A stretch of DNA of 64,000 nucleotides from NCBI GenBank assembly GCA_002110485.1, contig MOWL01000088.1:372001-436000 (forward strand), in the 5' to 3' direction. The DNA comes from Emergomyces orientalis (lineage: Eukaryota; Ascomycota; Eurotiomycetes; Onygenales; Ajellomycetaceae). Below the pieces are notes generated by a model. The model searched no databases and was not told where the DNA came from. It saw only the letters and a list, made by a program, of their open reading frames with translations. Shown here piece after piece: positions 7,202 to 17,159 of the stretch. Numbering within the stretch: the stretch's first letter is position 1; each line of letters opens with the position of its first letter. Both the position numbers and the translations under genes were made by a program.

Positions 7202-10036
7202 TCAAAGTACATCTTCCTCAAGAGCAGATCGAATCTTCGCAAAGAACCCAGCCGGCCAAGCAGCCAGATCCTCATCCTTCGGCGGGCCTCTTGCCCTACA
7301 ATGATTGACAACATTCGTCAATATCCTCCCCAACATTTCCTGCGTCATGGGTACCGTTCCCTCTAAGTTTGCTTCAGGATATAAGAACGGATCCCGCTGC
7401 GCCAGTAACTCCTGTACCGTAGGTCGAAGGCGAGGATCGCGCTGAAGGCAGCGCTTCAGGGTTTTTATGAGGCCCGGTGGTACGGACGCGCCGCCAACAC
7501 CGAAAGCCGGGTAGTCAATGATCACGTTCGGATTGGGGATGGCCATAATGCGTTCGAATGGTTTGGTGATGTGCGCAAATGGTGGTTCGCCATAGACCAT
7601 TTTGTAGAGAATGCAACCCAGACTCCAGACGTCGCTTGGCTTGCCAACTTTCATCATTTTGCCAACAGTTGAGGGGAGGCCACTTGCGGCGTTGGTGTCG
7701 ATAAGAGCTTCGGGTGCCATGTAGTTTGGTGTGCCAACCTGTTGTTCGCGGTGGACGTTGACGGTGTCATCTTGGATTTCGTTCGCGATTCCAAAATCAA
7801 TTAGTTTCAGGTTTCCCTTGATTAGGACAAAATTGGCGGGCTTGAGATCCGAATGGACGACGTCGAATGCGTGAATGGCTTGAACGCACTCAAGCATTTC
7901 CTTCCAGTAATATCGCGTAAAGGCAGAATCAAACACAGCGTCTTGTGTATTTAGTCGTCGCATGAGGATACTGTGTAGATCCGACTCGCCAAATTCCATG
8001 AGGACGCTGAGCGCATGCTTCTCCTCGTTGATTTCATAGTCAAACAGTCGCACCACGCGATCCACGTTCTCGAGCCTTTTGAGTAAATCAATCTCTCCCT
8101 TATATCCAGCAAGTGCAATCGGGTCAACATCCTCCAAATTGACCCTTTTGAGCGCAAATATTTTACAATTTTCAGCCATGACGCGGTAGACTCTAGAACT
8201 GCCTCCTCGCCCAATGCAGTCTAATCGGGTAAAGGGCTTGCGATTGATGGTAACCTGTACTCGTTTCCTCCTTGCTTGGGATGAAGTAGCCCCTGCGGGT
8301 GCAGTTGCTGTTTCCAAGACGCTCATTTTTGGAGGGGGTGGCGCTGGCCTATGCGGAGTGTTGCTATCCCTGGTAGCCAGGGGTTTGCGAGGCGAAATAG
8401 TTGGCGGCGGTGGTTTGGCTAGCTCGCCGTCATCGTCATAAATCACAGAGAACTTTTCCGCCTTATCTAGAAGGCTGAAGCTTTGGGACTTTGGTTTTCT
8501 GAACGTTGGTGGTGGATCATTGTCTTGACCGCCGCCGCTCGTAGGTCTCGAGAGGAAAGGAGGGACTTGGTAAAAAGCGGGTGTTTCTCTGCTGGGTCGT
8601 GATGAATCCTTCTGCTCTGCTGAGAGTGGAGATTTTGATTTCGACCTAGGAGCTTGGGGTGAACTGGATCTTAAGAACGCACTGTCGGCGGGTTTTTCTG
8701 GCTCTGGGAGTCTTTTCGTTAACAGTATTGGGACGGGAGATCCGGTGCGACTCTCCGAAGGTTTCGGGTACTGTTGAGGTTTTTCAAGAGATTGATCGCG
8801 ATCACGGAGAGATTCGGATTCTCGTTGTTGAGGCTCCCCTTTGCTAACATGAGGACTACCGTTCGAGTTTGGCCATTCATTTACCGGCTCTTCTTCCACA
8901 TCTTCACTTTGTCTCCTAATAACACCACGACGCGCTGGTCCGTTGAGAAACGATCCGGTTAATTTACCAACCCTTTTCACACGTAACGAGCTTTGCATTC
9001 CCGTATCTTCACCAGGCCGCGGCCTCAGCACACTGATTGAAGAACCAGATCGGTACACGTTCTCCTCGCGTCGACGTTCCTCTCTGGAACACGAACGGTC
9101 CCCAAGACGACTCCCTCCTTCCTTAGATGACCTCTCACTCGACCTAGTCCCACTGGGAGACACGGTGGACGGGGAGCGAGAATTGCTCCTGGAAGCCGTA
9201 ACACGCACAACTCTGGTCCGTGGGGCTGCGGGCGTAATAAAATCGCTGCCACGCTGATGGTGCTGATCAGTTCCATCGAGTATCTTTTCATCTTTTCTTT
9301 CTAACCGGGGGCTTTCTCTACCCAAACTACTTGGTGAATGGCGAGGGGAATTGACCCTCACGATTCTAGGAGACGGGCTCCCTGTAGCCCGTTCCCTTGG
9401 CGACGCAATGCGAACCTGTTTCTCGTGTATTTTTCGTGGTTGTAGAGAGCGTAGTTCGCCATTTATGTTCATAGCCTCATTTTGAATTTGGTTTGCATTG
9501 CTTCCGCGACGTGGGGAGGTGTCGATATTCGACCCATCCTCCTCTCCCAACAACGCCTTGACGGATGCACTAAACTTAATGGGCTCGGGAAAATCGTCAT
9601 CGGAGCTGTCTCCAATGGAAAAAGAACGTGGTCGTGACATGGGGAAAAGAGCACTGTGAAATCCGGATTCGCCTGTGTTGGATGATGGGCGGGTGGAAAG
9701 GGATCGAGATATCGTTGTTCGACGAAGTAGTTGTCGGGACGACCACGATGACCCTGGGCGTTGAAAGCTGTTGCTGTACGTTAATGGGATTGGCAGTGGT
9801 GTCGTAGAAGCTGTTGCTGTTGCTGCCATATCAATAACCTCGGACGCGTAGCTAGACGCATAAATTCCTGCTATGTAATCTATAGGCAATAATCGCCGGT
9901 GTCTAGTATTTTCATGTCTACTATTGAAAGTGTCATGAATTAAAGATGAGAGGAGGGTGTCACGTGTTGATGTCAACAATGTTTCCATGACAACCGTATT
10001 GTAGTTTACTGAGTGGCGTCTGGATGCAGAGGACAT
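7202..10036 (-). CDS. MPS1: Mps1/TTK-family dual-specificity checkpoint kinase
   Basis: An intronless 944-residue protein with a disordered, Ser/Pro/Arg-rich N-terminal two thirds and a kinase domain at about residues 605-885. Kinase motifs visible: glycine loop GRGGSSRVYRV, ATP lysine in FALKRVN, catalytic loop HSDLKPANF (HSD in place of HRD, as in Mps1), LIDFGIAN for DFG, then VGTPNYMAPEAL. The run from the glycine loop and the IHAFDVVHSDLKPAN segment are characteristic of Mps1/TTK, the kinetochore kinase that starts spindle-checkpoint signalling and, in yeast, also acts in spindle-pole duplication. ATG 10036 is the first in frame; a GTG two codons earlier was not used. A later ATG (METLLTSTRD) is an alternative start. 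A poorly conserved tail follows the kinase. Confidence 0.9.
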   Translation of the reverse strand: MSSASRRHSVNYNTVVMETLLTSTRDTLLSSLIHDTFNSRHENTRHRRLLPIDYIAGIYASSYASEVIDMAATATASTTPLPIPLTYSNSFQRPGSSWSSRQLLRRTTISRSLSTRPSSNTGESGFHSALFPMSRPRSFSIGDSSDDDFPEPIKFSASVKALLGEEDGSNIDTSPRRGSNANQIQNEAMNINGELRSLQPRKIHEKQVRIASPRERATGSPSPRIVRVNSPRHSPSSLGRESPRLERKDEKILDGTDQHHQRGSDFITPAAPRTRVVRVTASRSNSRSPSTVSPSGTRSSERSSKEGGSRLGDRSCSREERRREENVYRSGSSISVLRPRPGEDTGMQSSLRVKRVGKLTGSFLNGPARRGVIRRQSEDVEEEPVNEWPNSNGSPHVSKGEPQQRESESLRDRDQSLEKPQQYPKPSESRTGSPVPILLTKRLPEPEKPADSAFLRSSSPQAPRSKSKSPLSAEQKDSSRPSRETPAFYQVPPFLSRPTSGGGQDNDPPPTFRKPKSQSFSLLDKAEKFSVIYDDDGELAKPPPPTISPRKPLATRDSNTPHRPAPPPPKMSVLETATAPAGATSSQARRKRVQVTINRKPFTRLDCIGRGGSSRVYRVMAENCKIFALKRVNLEDVDPIALAGYKGEIDLLKRLENVDRVVRLFDYEINEEKHALSVLMEFGESDLHSILMRRLNTQDAVFDSAFTRYYWKEMLECVQAIHAFDVVHSDLKPANFVLIKGNLKLIDFGIANEIQDDTVNVHREQQVGTPNYMAPEALIDTNAASGLPSTVGKMMKVGKPSDVWSLGCILYKMVYGEPPFAHITKPFERIMAIPNPNVIIDYPAFGVGGASVPPGLIKTLKRCLQRDPRLRPTVQELLAQRDPFLYPEANLEGTVPMTQEMLGRILTNVVNHCRARGPPKDEDLAAWPAGFFAKIRSALEEDVL

Positions 10037-10750
10037 GGGCACATGGGGTAAACGAGACCACGATTCAAATAACTCTATTGAATGAAGATGGCTTCTGGGC
10101 TACGCCTTTGTGCTATTGCGCGCTTTTCATTTTTAGTGTTTAACTCTGAATATCATGCTGCCAGAAATGCTGCGTATTGCAGACATATGAATCTGGCGGT
10201 TAAAGTCCAAATGTTAAAATATACTTCTGAGACTTCAGGAGACGAACAAGCCAAACAACGTGAGATATCAAATCCGAGAGACAAAAATCAAGTCTTTATT
10301 GCTTCTAAAATCAATACCCTCATTACCCTACTTCGCCAAATGTCGTTCCCAGCTAAAAAGAACGACAAAATACCATTGATATTATGGAATTCCCCCCACC
10401 CCAACCAAAACGTTCTTGTGTTCCTCTCTCTACGTATGGCATGCATGCTTGGGTACAGCATAGGGTATTGAAAGATAAACGAGTGAGAAAACCAGAAAAT
10501 AAAAGAATAAACATGAGCTTAAAGGGACTGGACACCTCGCAACGAAATTTATTAAAGCACCTCCACGAGGAGGCATAGAGTGTAACAAATGCGCCGACTG
10601 GACTACATTATTAAGAAAATATCAAGATCATATGTGGGTGCGGCGGTATGGGAAGCAAAGGGATCGACACGACATGAGCCCATCACAATGGCACAATTGC
10701 AAAACCGACCTTTTCAATGACTGCGCTTTCGTCTCTTGTTTAGTAGTTAC
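10037..10750. other. intergenic region, Mps1 promoter and SR-gene 3' end
   Basis: It holds the promoter of the minus-strand kinase gene and the 3' flank of the minus-strand SRRM1-like gene. Small open frames here have no recognisable content. No RNA gene was seen. Confidence 0.55.
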
Positions 10751-10887
10751 TTACTCCGGTTGGGAATTCACTTTACCCTCTGCATTTTCTCGGCGTAGTG
10801 CTTTGACCTTCTCTCGCGCGAGTCTTTCACGGAGTTCAGTACCGATTAACCGGGATTTGGAGACTTGGGTTGGCTTCTAAAAATCGT

Positions 10888-10918
<31 letters not shown>

Positions 10919-12908
10919 CAAATAGTTAGCAGTTAAATTTATTATTAATTAGGTATGCGCAGCAACATGGAAATAATAGAACAGGACTCCACCACAAACA
11001 TTAAATTATTAATCCTCCCCCCCTTTTTTTGTCAAAAAAGAAAAGATTCAGCTACCCACCTCTTCAAGGCTCGCAGCTTTCTCTTCCTCCTTCCCCTTAT
11101 TTTCCATTTCCGCTTTCTCTTCACATTCTTTACGTTCCGGCTCCGGTCCTGGTTCCGGTTCCGTTTCCGAATTTTTGCTACCACTCGGCGCAGGAGAAGG
11201 CGAGGGTGACCGATTTCTTTCCTTTTCTTCTCCTTCTTGTGAATCAGTTCTTATGTTCTGTGGTTTCTCTGGAGCTGGAGGAGGGGATGTTGAAGCGCTC
11301 TTGTGGCGTCTTCTAGGTGCTGGGGCGTATCTCTCAATAGATTGATGTCTTTTCCTGTCACTTTTGTCCTGACGCGCGCCGCGGCTACCTGAGCGGCTGC
11401 GGTCACGGTCCCGGAATGGGCTGCGAGAGCGAGAACGGGACCTGCTTCTACTTGGACTTCTTCGCCGGTGGTAGCTGGGTCGTTCCCTCGTTCGGCTTGG
11501 GCTGCGACTGCGACTTCGGCCCCGAATTGGGCGACGGCGATCATCGCGGGATTTGGGATGGTCCTTGGCAACATCAGCTCGTGAATCTGGTTTATCATTT
11601 TTCGCACCGTGTGATGGTGATCTTCTCCCTCGGCCTCCCCTTGCCTCACGCTTGTCACCGTTCGGTCGGGACGCTGATCTTGAGCGGGAACTATGACGTG
11701 GCGAGGACGGGGAACGAGATATGGACGGGGAGACGCGGCGTTGACGACTGGCTCTTGGCGAGGGAGAGCGGGACAGGCTCCGGGAGGAAGGGGTGGGGGA
11801 TCTTCTCCGGCGTCTTCTGGCAGAACGTGAGCGATCTGATCTACTGACAGAACTAGACCTTGCACGAATATCATCACGGTCCGGGCTACGTCTTCTTCTC
11901 CTTTTGCGGTCCCTCCTATCCGGGGAACGAGAGCTACTAAGCGATCGTCGGCGTCGTGTGTGTCCATGACGTCCACGGCCTTTTCGAGGCGGAGAAGGAG
12001 ATAGCGATGAACGAGACGGTGATCTTGATATAGATCGGGATATTTGTCTGGACGTGCGGCGGCTACGATCTTCCACCCAACGAGAACTCCTGCCACCGGA
12101 TGGAGCCCAAGTATCTGCTTTGCGTCTGGCAGGCCCGTCGCGGTATCTGTCCAGACTTCTCCGTCTGGGTGGCGGTGGTGAGCGAGCATCTCTATCAGCC
12201 CATCGATCCCTGCCGCCACCACGACCGCGTTCGGCACGTTCCCGCTGTCGCAGAGCTTCCAACTCACGCTCGCGCATCCTCTCTTCTTCTTTTCGTCGCC
12301 TGGCTTCTTCAGCTAGCCTTTCAGACTCAAGCTATTCAAAAGTTAGCATTGTCACTGATTCCCAGAACTTCTCTTCTTGGGTGAACCACTTTTTCTTGTC
12401 TCAGTTCCAGTTTCTTAGCTTCCAATAACTCCTTAGGTACGCCTTGAGGGTTGGATTGCGCGCTGAGACACAAATTCCAGAGCTCCTTGCAGAACTTGGG
12501 TGTATCCTTGTCCAGAAAGCCAGTGAGCTGAATTTGTAGAAGTTTGATATCAGGCTACCAAAATAACATAGGGGTCATGTTAGTATATATGCTGGCGCTC
12601 AATTGTGTTACCAACAGAAATGCGGGAGCAGACTTACGAAGCGCGAACCCTCCAGCAAATTGAAACAAAGCTCGATGACCACATCATCCTCATTTCCTAA
12701 TATTCCAGATATTTTGCCAGCAATCCATCTAACGTAAGAACAGGCAAAACCAGTCAGTAATTACACACCCACAGCAGCAAGTTTTCATTCCGGAAGTAAC
12801 TCACTTCTTCATCACCTCAATATTAACCTTTTTCATGTCCACTTTTTTGCTGAACTCCGGTGGAAATTTGGTTTGTCGTATCAACTTTGCCTCCGCAGTT
12901 GTTGCCAT
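10751..12908 (-). CDS. PWI-domain SR splicing coactivator (SRRM1/SRm160-like)
   Basis: Five exons, complement of 12908-12805, 12728-12638, 12554-12390, 12331-11060 and 10876-10751, give 585 residues in one frame. The N-terminus (MATTAEAKLIRQTKFPPEF, then KKVDMKKVNIEVMKKWIAGKI, EDDVVIELCFNLLEG, LQIQLTGFLD) is a PWI nucleic-acid-binding domain at about residues 15-110. A charged helix follows, then several hundred residues rich in RS/SR and SPSP repeats. Proteins of this build are nuclear-speckle splicing and 3'-processing coactivators. The exon 3 donor (GTGGTT) is weak; the other junctions are good. The last exon restores a conserved-looking basic end (RERLAREKVKALRRENAEG) in frame instead of the early stop in intron 4. 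That intron carries a 28-base homopolymer. Confidence 0.85.
10891..10918. repeat. A28 homopolymer inside the last intron of the SR gene
   Basis: Twenty-eight consecutive A on the plus strand read as U28 in the SRRM1-like transcript, 14 nt upstream of the final acceptor. It could serve as an extreme polypyrimidine tract. Length is likely polymorphic and error-prone in sequencing. Confidence 0.85.
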
Positions 12909-13699
12909 GGTGGGTGGCAACGTGTCTGCCCAAGTCTTTGCACGCGAAGGCTCGTAGTTGGTACTTGTTGGGCGGAGAAATGTCCGGAGGTTGCAAAGCT
13001 TCAAAAGTTATCCATTTCCAATCACCAAATGAGGGAAGCCGAATGCGTCTTTGGTCCATTTGACGTACCGAAATGCCTGGAACCGGAATAACCTAAACCC
13101 GGTAAAATAGATCACGTGGTTATATCGAATTAAGCTGAGGGAGAATTTGAGAAAAGGAGAGGATTTATTCGTTCCTTTTATTTAACAGCAGAAGGATGGG
13201 ATGAACTCATGCAGTCAATGGGAGAAGATGAAGCAAATGCCAACGGTACAGGTGTAAATTGTTGTTGTTCACGGTTACGTCAAGCTATCTACCAGTATTA
13301 AGCTGTCACAAAAGCGCGGATGTTGAGTGTCCATCTATTCAAAAGGAACTATTATTGCTCAATGATTATTATTGTCGCCTCGCGCGGCCAATACCCCTTT
13401 TTATCACATCAATTGGAAATATGTATATAAACAACTAACCGCTTGAACTTCATCAGAGCCCTGAAAACGCACGATCTAGCCACGTCCATCCCATCACGGC
13501 GCCTGGTTTATTGCTATTTGACGGCGTCTGATTCATGAATCAGGATTCTCGTCAAGCAGCTGATACACTGGACTTCCACCATTAATATCAGTGAGAATTA
13601 CCAGGAGATTTTTCTCATTAATGAGCTTTGGTAACAATAGTTTTCCTTAGCTATCATTCTCGGGTGCTGCCGCTATCCAAAACTATTTCTCCATTTCCC
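12909..13699. other. intergenic region upstream of the SR gene
   Basis: This holds the SRRM1-like promoter (with TCACGTGG at 13112-13119, about 205 bp before its ATG) and the 3' flank of the next minus-strand gene. No further gene is visible. Confidence 0.55.
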
Positions 13700-14366
13700 T
13701 CATCCCCCCAGCTCCCGCAACACGCGATCAACATCCCGCCTAGCTTTCCGAAGCTCCTCATTCAATCCGCCATTTTGCCTATTCAATTGTTTTAATGTGA
13801 CATCATTATGAAGCTCGACAAGGTCTTTTGCACGGCGCAGGTCATCAGATTGGGGGGTTGCGGCCGAATCACTACTATTAGGGGAAGGGACTTGTCCCGG
13901 ATGTTGTTGCTGCTGATCTGGGTTCGGGATGGTCTTGTGGACATTAACGAGGGCGAGTGCTTCGGCATGGCCCTGTTGAATAATATGAGCAGAGGAACTG
14001 TTAGTAGGTGGGGCGCAAGCTGGTGGTGGACGGGGTGTATATTTACGCAGACTCTCAGGGATGTCAGATCTGACAGGATTTCGGCGACCTTCATGGGGAA
14101 TATAGGTATTTATATTTTTCTTTCCTCCTTAATTTGAGTCGATTGCTGCTGCCGGTGTTTGTCCTGATGGTGTCCTTGTGGCAGCTAAGATGTGTGCATG
14201 GAACCCGCCGCTGGTAAAGTCACGTGCGCTCACTCCATAGACTGCCGAACCATCCCCACGGCTGCCGGCCGAGACTCTGGGATTGAAAGCCGACTGCGGC
14301 AGAATAATAAATAACCACGACCAGTCCTCCACGGCCATTGTTAATACCATCCATTCCCCTCTCCAT
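13700..14366 (-). CDS. small unrecognised conserved-looking protein, 5' exon uncertain
   Basis: The reliable part is an open minus-strand frame from 14128 to the TGA at 13700-13702. It encodes YIPHEGRRNPVRSDIPESL, a Pro/Ser/Gln-rich middle, then DDLRRAKDLVELHNDV and NEELRKARRDVDRVLREL, a likely coiled coil. The segment has no early in-frame ATG and is preceded by an in-frame TAA at 14131-14129, so it needs an upstream exon. The best candidate is 14366-14234 (ATG at 14366, donor GTGAGC) joined to an acceptor at 14127 or 14124, giving about 185 residues. Another frame across the same exon, from ATG 14339, would join with an acceptor at 14119. I do not recognise the family. It is divergent from the FAHD1-like gene, about 90 bp from start to start. 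Confidence 0.5.
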
Positions 14367-14453
14367 ATTCTCCAACACTTGGGCCGTTTGCAGAAGGAAA
14401 AGAATTAAATAAAGCTGTTATAATTGTCACATCACTCCAACAGCTGAGCAACA

Positions 14454-15442
14454 ATGGCGTCTATCCGAGCCAATTGCCGGAAGGTGATGTGCATCGGCCG
14501 AAACTATGCGTATGTACTACTCTTTTAACATAACATGGATATCATAACATGCCCAATTGCAATTGTAATCGCAAATGTAACTTCCAGTGCACCGTATCAT
14601 TAACTAACACAAAACATATAAACCAGTGATCATATCACCGAGCTCAACAACGTCCGCCCAAAGCAGCCATTCTTCTTCCTCAAGCCACCCTCCTCCATCC
14701 TCCTCCCAAACTCCGGCCCCGTCCTGCGCCCCAAGGGTGTGAGCCTACATTATGAAGTGGAGCTCGCGCTTGTTATGGGCAAGACGCTCCGTGACCATGA
14801 TCCGGCAGACGAGCAGGGCGCTTTGGATGCGATATCAGGTACGTCGAATACACCTCAATTCGGAAATTGAATGAGCAGCCGTCCGCAAGAGCAGCCGTCC
14901 GCAATTGAGAAGCAAGACCTTCCATACCTCTATATCCTTAAACAAGTCTACCCATAGTACAGCACAGCACAGCACAGCACAGCACTAACAAACACCCCAA
15001 TTTAAAAATAGCCTACACCCTCGCCATCGACCTAACAGCCCGCAACATCCAAGACGCGTCCAAAAAGGCGGGTCTCCCCTGGTCCATCGCAAAGGGCTTC
15101 GACACCTTCCTCCCAATCTCCTCCCTAATTCCCAAGTCCCGCATCCCAGACCCGCACAACGCCACTCTTCATCTCTCCGTCGACGGCCAGCTGCGACAGC
15201 GGGATAACACGAACCTGATGTTGTATCGCATCCCGCGCCAGTTGGCGGATATCTCACGGGTGATGACGCTGGAGCCCGGTGACTTGGTGCTGACGGGTAC
15301 ACCGAAGGGGGTTGATGAGGTTTGGGATGGTCAGATTATGACGGCTGGGATTGAGGTGGGGGGGAAAGAGGTTGAGGAGGGGAAGATTGAGGTTGTGGTT
15401 AGGGACAGAGTGGATGGGAGGTTTGAGTTTGAGGGGTTTTGA
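14454..15442 (+). CDS. FAH-family acylpyruvase/oxaloacetate decarboxylase (FAHD1-like)
   Basis: Three exons (14454-14509, 14627-14838, 15012-15442) give 232 residues, the normal length of the FAHD1 branch of the fumarylacetoacetate hydrolase family. Visible family signatures are CIGRNYADHITELNN near the start, FFLKPPSSIL, the metal-site block LHYEVELALVMGKTLR (E-x-E), YTLAIDLTARNIQ, the KGFDTFLPIS loop, and PGDLVLTGTPKGVDEVWDG near the C-terminus. FAHD1 enzymes are Mg-dependent and mitochondrial, hydrolysing acylpyruvates and decarboxylating oxaloacetate; substrate here is inferred. Both introns have clear acceptors, and intron 2 carries five AGCAC repeats against its branch-like ACTAAC. No obvious targeting leader is seen beyond MASIRANCRKVM. 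Confidence 0.88.
14961..14985. repeat. AGCAC x5 pentanucleotide repeat in intron 2
   Basis: Five perfect AGCAC units run directly into a CACTAACA branch-point-like sequence in intron 2 of the FAHD1-like gene. Confidence 0.85.
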
Positions 15443-15696
15443 TTTAGGGTAGGAGGTCGGTAGGTGGTTATGATATATGGTTTTATGGTTATTTTAATTT
15501 TGTTTAGATCTTTTTTGCCCGCGTGTTGAAGTCTGAGTTTTATATAAACGGATATACCACTGCGAGATAGATATGTACGTACGTACGTAGATGAACGTTA
15601 GAGCAATTTTCCCTTCCCCCCTTTTTCCCATCCTCCCTCCAATTTTGACCTATCACTCCTCACATCTCAGTCTCCAGAATATATATATCATAAATA

Positions 15697-17159
15697 TCAA
15701 CAAGTCAGCCCGTTCTGCACAACAAGCCACCCTTCCCCCTCTTCATCAACCGGCCAAATAACAGGAATCGCCCTCCTTTTCTTCGACTTCAATTTCACCT
15801 TCTTCCTTTTTTCAACAACCCCATGCCCGCTCCCAACTCCAATCACATTCCCACAACTGTCTTTGTTATTTTCACCCCTAACAATACATTTATCCCTCTC
15901 CATCTTATCCCCATCTTCTTCAAACCTCCCACCCAAACCATCCACAGCCCCCTTAACAACCACCCATCTCCACCCCTTGCTCTCCAACACCTCTTCCAAA
16001 CCCTGTTTAACCCTCTCATCCCCCACCCCTTCCCAAAAAGCCAACACAGCCCGATTCTCCTCACGTCGCGGGAATCCTGATAACGCCACTTCCCCACGTG
16101 AAAAATACGACCCGAGAGATTCACCGGACCGCTGACGTAGACCTTGGGCTCCTAGATATTCAAACTCCAGCCCGCCCGAGGGCTGTGTTATGGGGGAGAA
16201 AGGGGGTTTTGATGGGGAGGTTGGGAACGCGGTGGCGGCGCCGGCTTGACGATCTGGGTGTGAGGAAGGGGGAGCAGGTGGGACGGAATCCGGGACGAGG
16301 ATAGTGGAGTAGTCGTGTGGTGCTTGTGGTGGGAGGGAGCTGCGGGTTATAGTTGAGCTGGGGAGGTGGGTGATTGTGGGGGTGCCGGAGATTGTCGAGG
16401 GGATTCTGTGTTGCTGGAATTGTTGGCTGTGAGGCTGAAGATGAGGGACGGGGGGTAGGGAGGAGGAGCGGAAGTGGTCGTTGTCACTGAGATCTGAGTT
16501 AGGGTAGGGGGCTGCAACAGGTAGAGTGTCTGTGGGGATGGATTGTTAGTTGAGATGCAACGGAATCTGACCTCAGGAAATGGATCCGTCGTGCTGAATT
16601 GAAAACAGGAACAGAAAGAAAGAAAAGTAACCTCACCCTTTTCTCTTTCTCTATCTGCCTCCCTCTCCCGCTTCATCTCCTCTACAAGCCCCTTTAACCC
16701 CTCAACCCCCTCTGAAACCTCCTTTAGAGCATTCTCAACTTCTCCCCTCCTCATCTGCCTTTCCTCCCTGTCCCTCTCCTTCTCTTCCTCATCCTTCCCC
16801 TTTTTTACCCTATCCTCCCTCTCCCTTTCTTCAACAAACCCCTTCCATTCCTTGAACGTCTCAATATCACCCTTAACCACATCGACTTCCCCTGTAAGCC
16901 CTTCGACTTCCCCTTTAACCACGCGAACTGCATCCTCCACCTCCCTCACCTTCTTGTCCAGCTCTTCCCTCAATTCATCCCTCCTCGCGGTCACCTCAGC
17001 AGAAGAGGATGCCAGGGCCTTTTCAAGCGCCTCAAGGCGGGAGACGAGGGTTTTGTGCTCGCGACGGAGCTGGTGCGCCCAGAGGAGGGAGACGGGGGAG
17101 AAAAAAGGGGGTGTTGTGTTTGGGTTGGGATTGGGATTGAGATTGGAGTGGGAGTCCAT
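15697..17159 (-). CDS. coiled-coil protein of unknown function
   Basis: Two exons, complement of 17159-16637 and 16529-15697, give 451 residues. The intron has donor GTGAGG, branch CTAAC and acceptor CCACAG, and joins phases exactly. The N-terminus is (NP)n-rich, then about residues 25-170 are a highly charged coiled coil (heptads such as SRLEALEKALASSSAEV and EVEGLTGEVDVVKGDIE). The middle is Pro/Ser/Thr-rich and likely disordered. The C-terminal third has a folded-looking block (FEYLGAQGLRQRSGESLGSY, then FWEGVGDERVKQGLEEVLES and GWRWVVVKGAVDGLG) and a basic KRKKVKLKSKKRR patch that could act in nuclear import. I do not recognise a family; a scaffold or DNA-associated role is only a guess. 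It converges on the FAHD1-like gene. Confidence 0.7.

Noticed and set aside
6752..7314. Opposed open frames in the 3' region between bL21m and the kinase
   Set aside because: They are AT-rich, hydrophobic on one strand and overlap the kinase end; they look like translated noncoding DNA.
11251..12267. 338-residue frame overlapping the SR-rich gene on the same strand
   Set aside because: It is the second frame of the RS-dipeptide repeats; Arg/Ser codon repeats open all frames.
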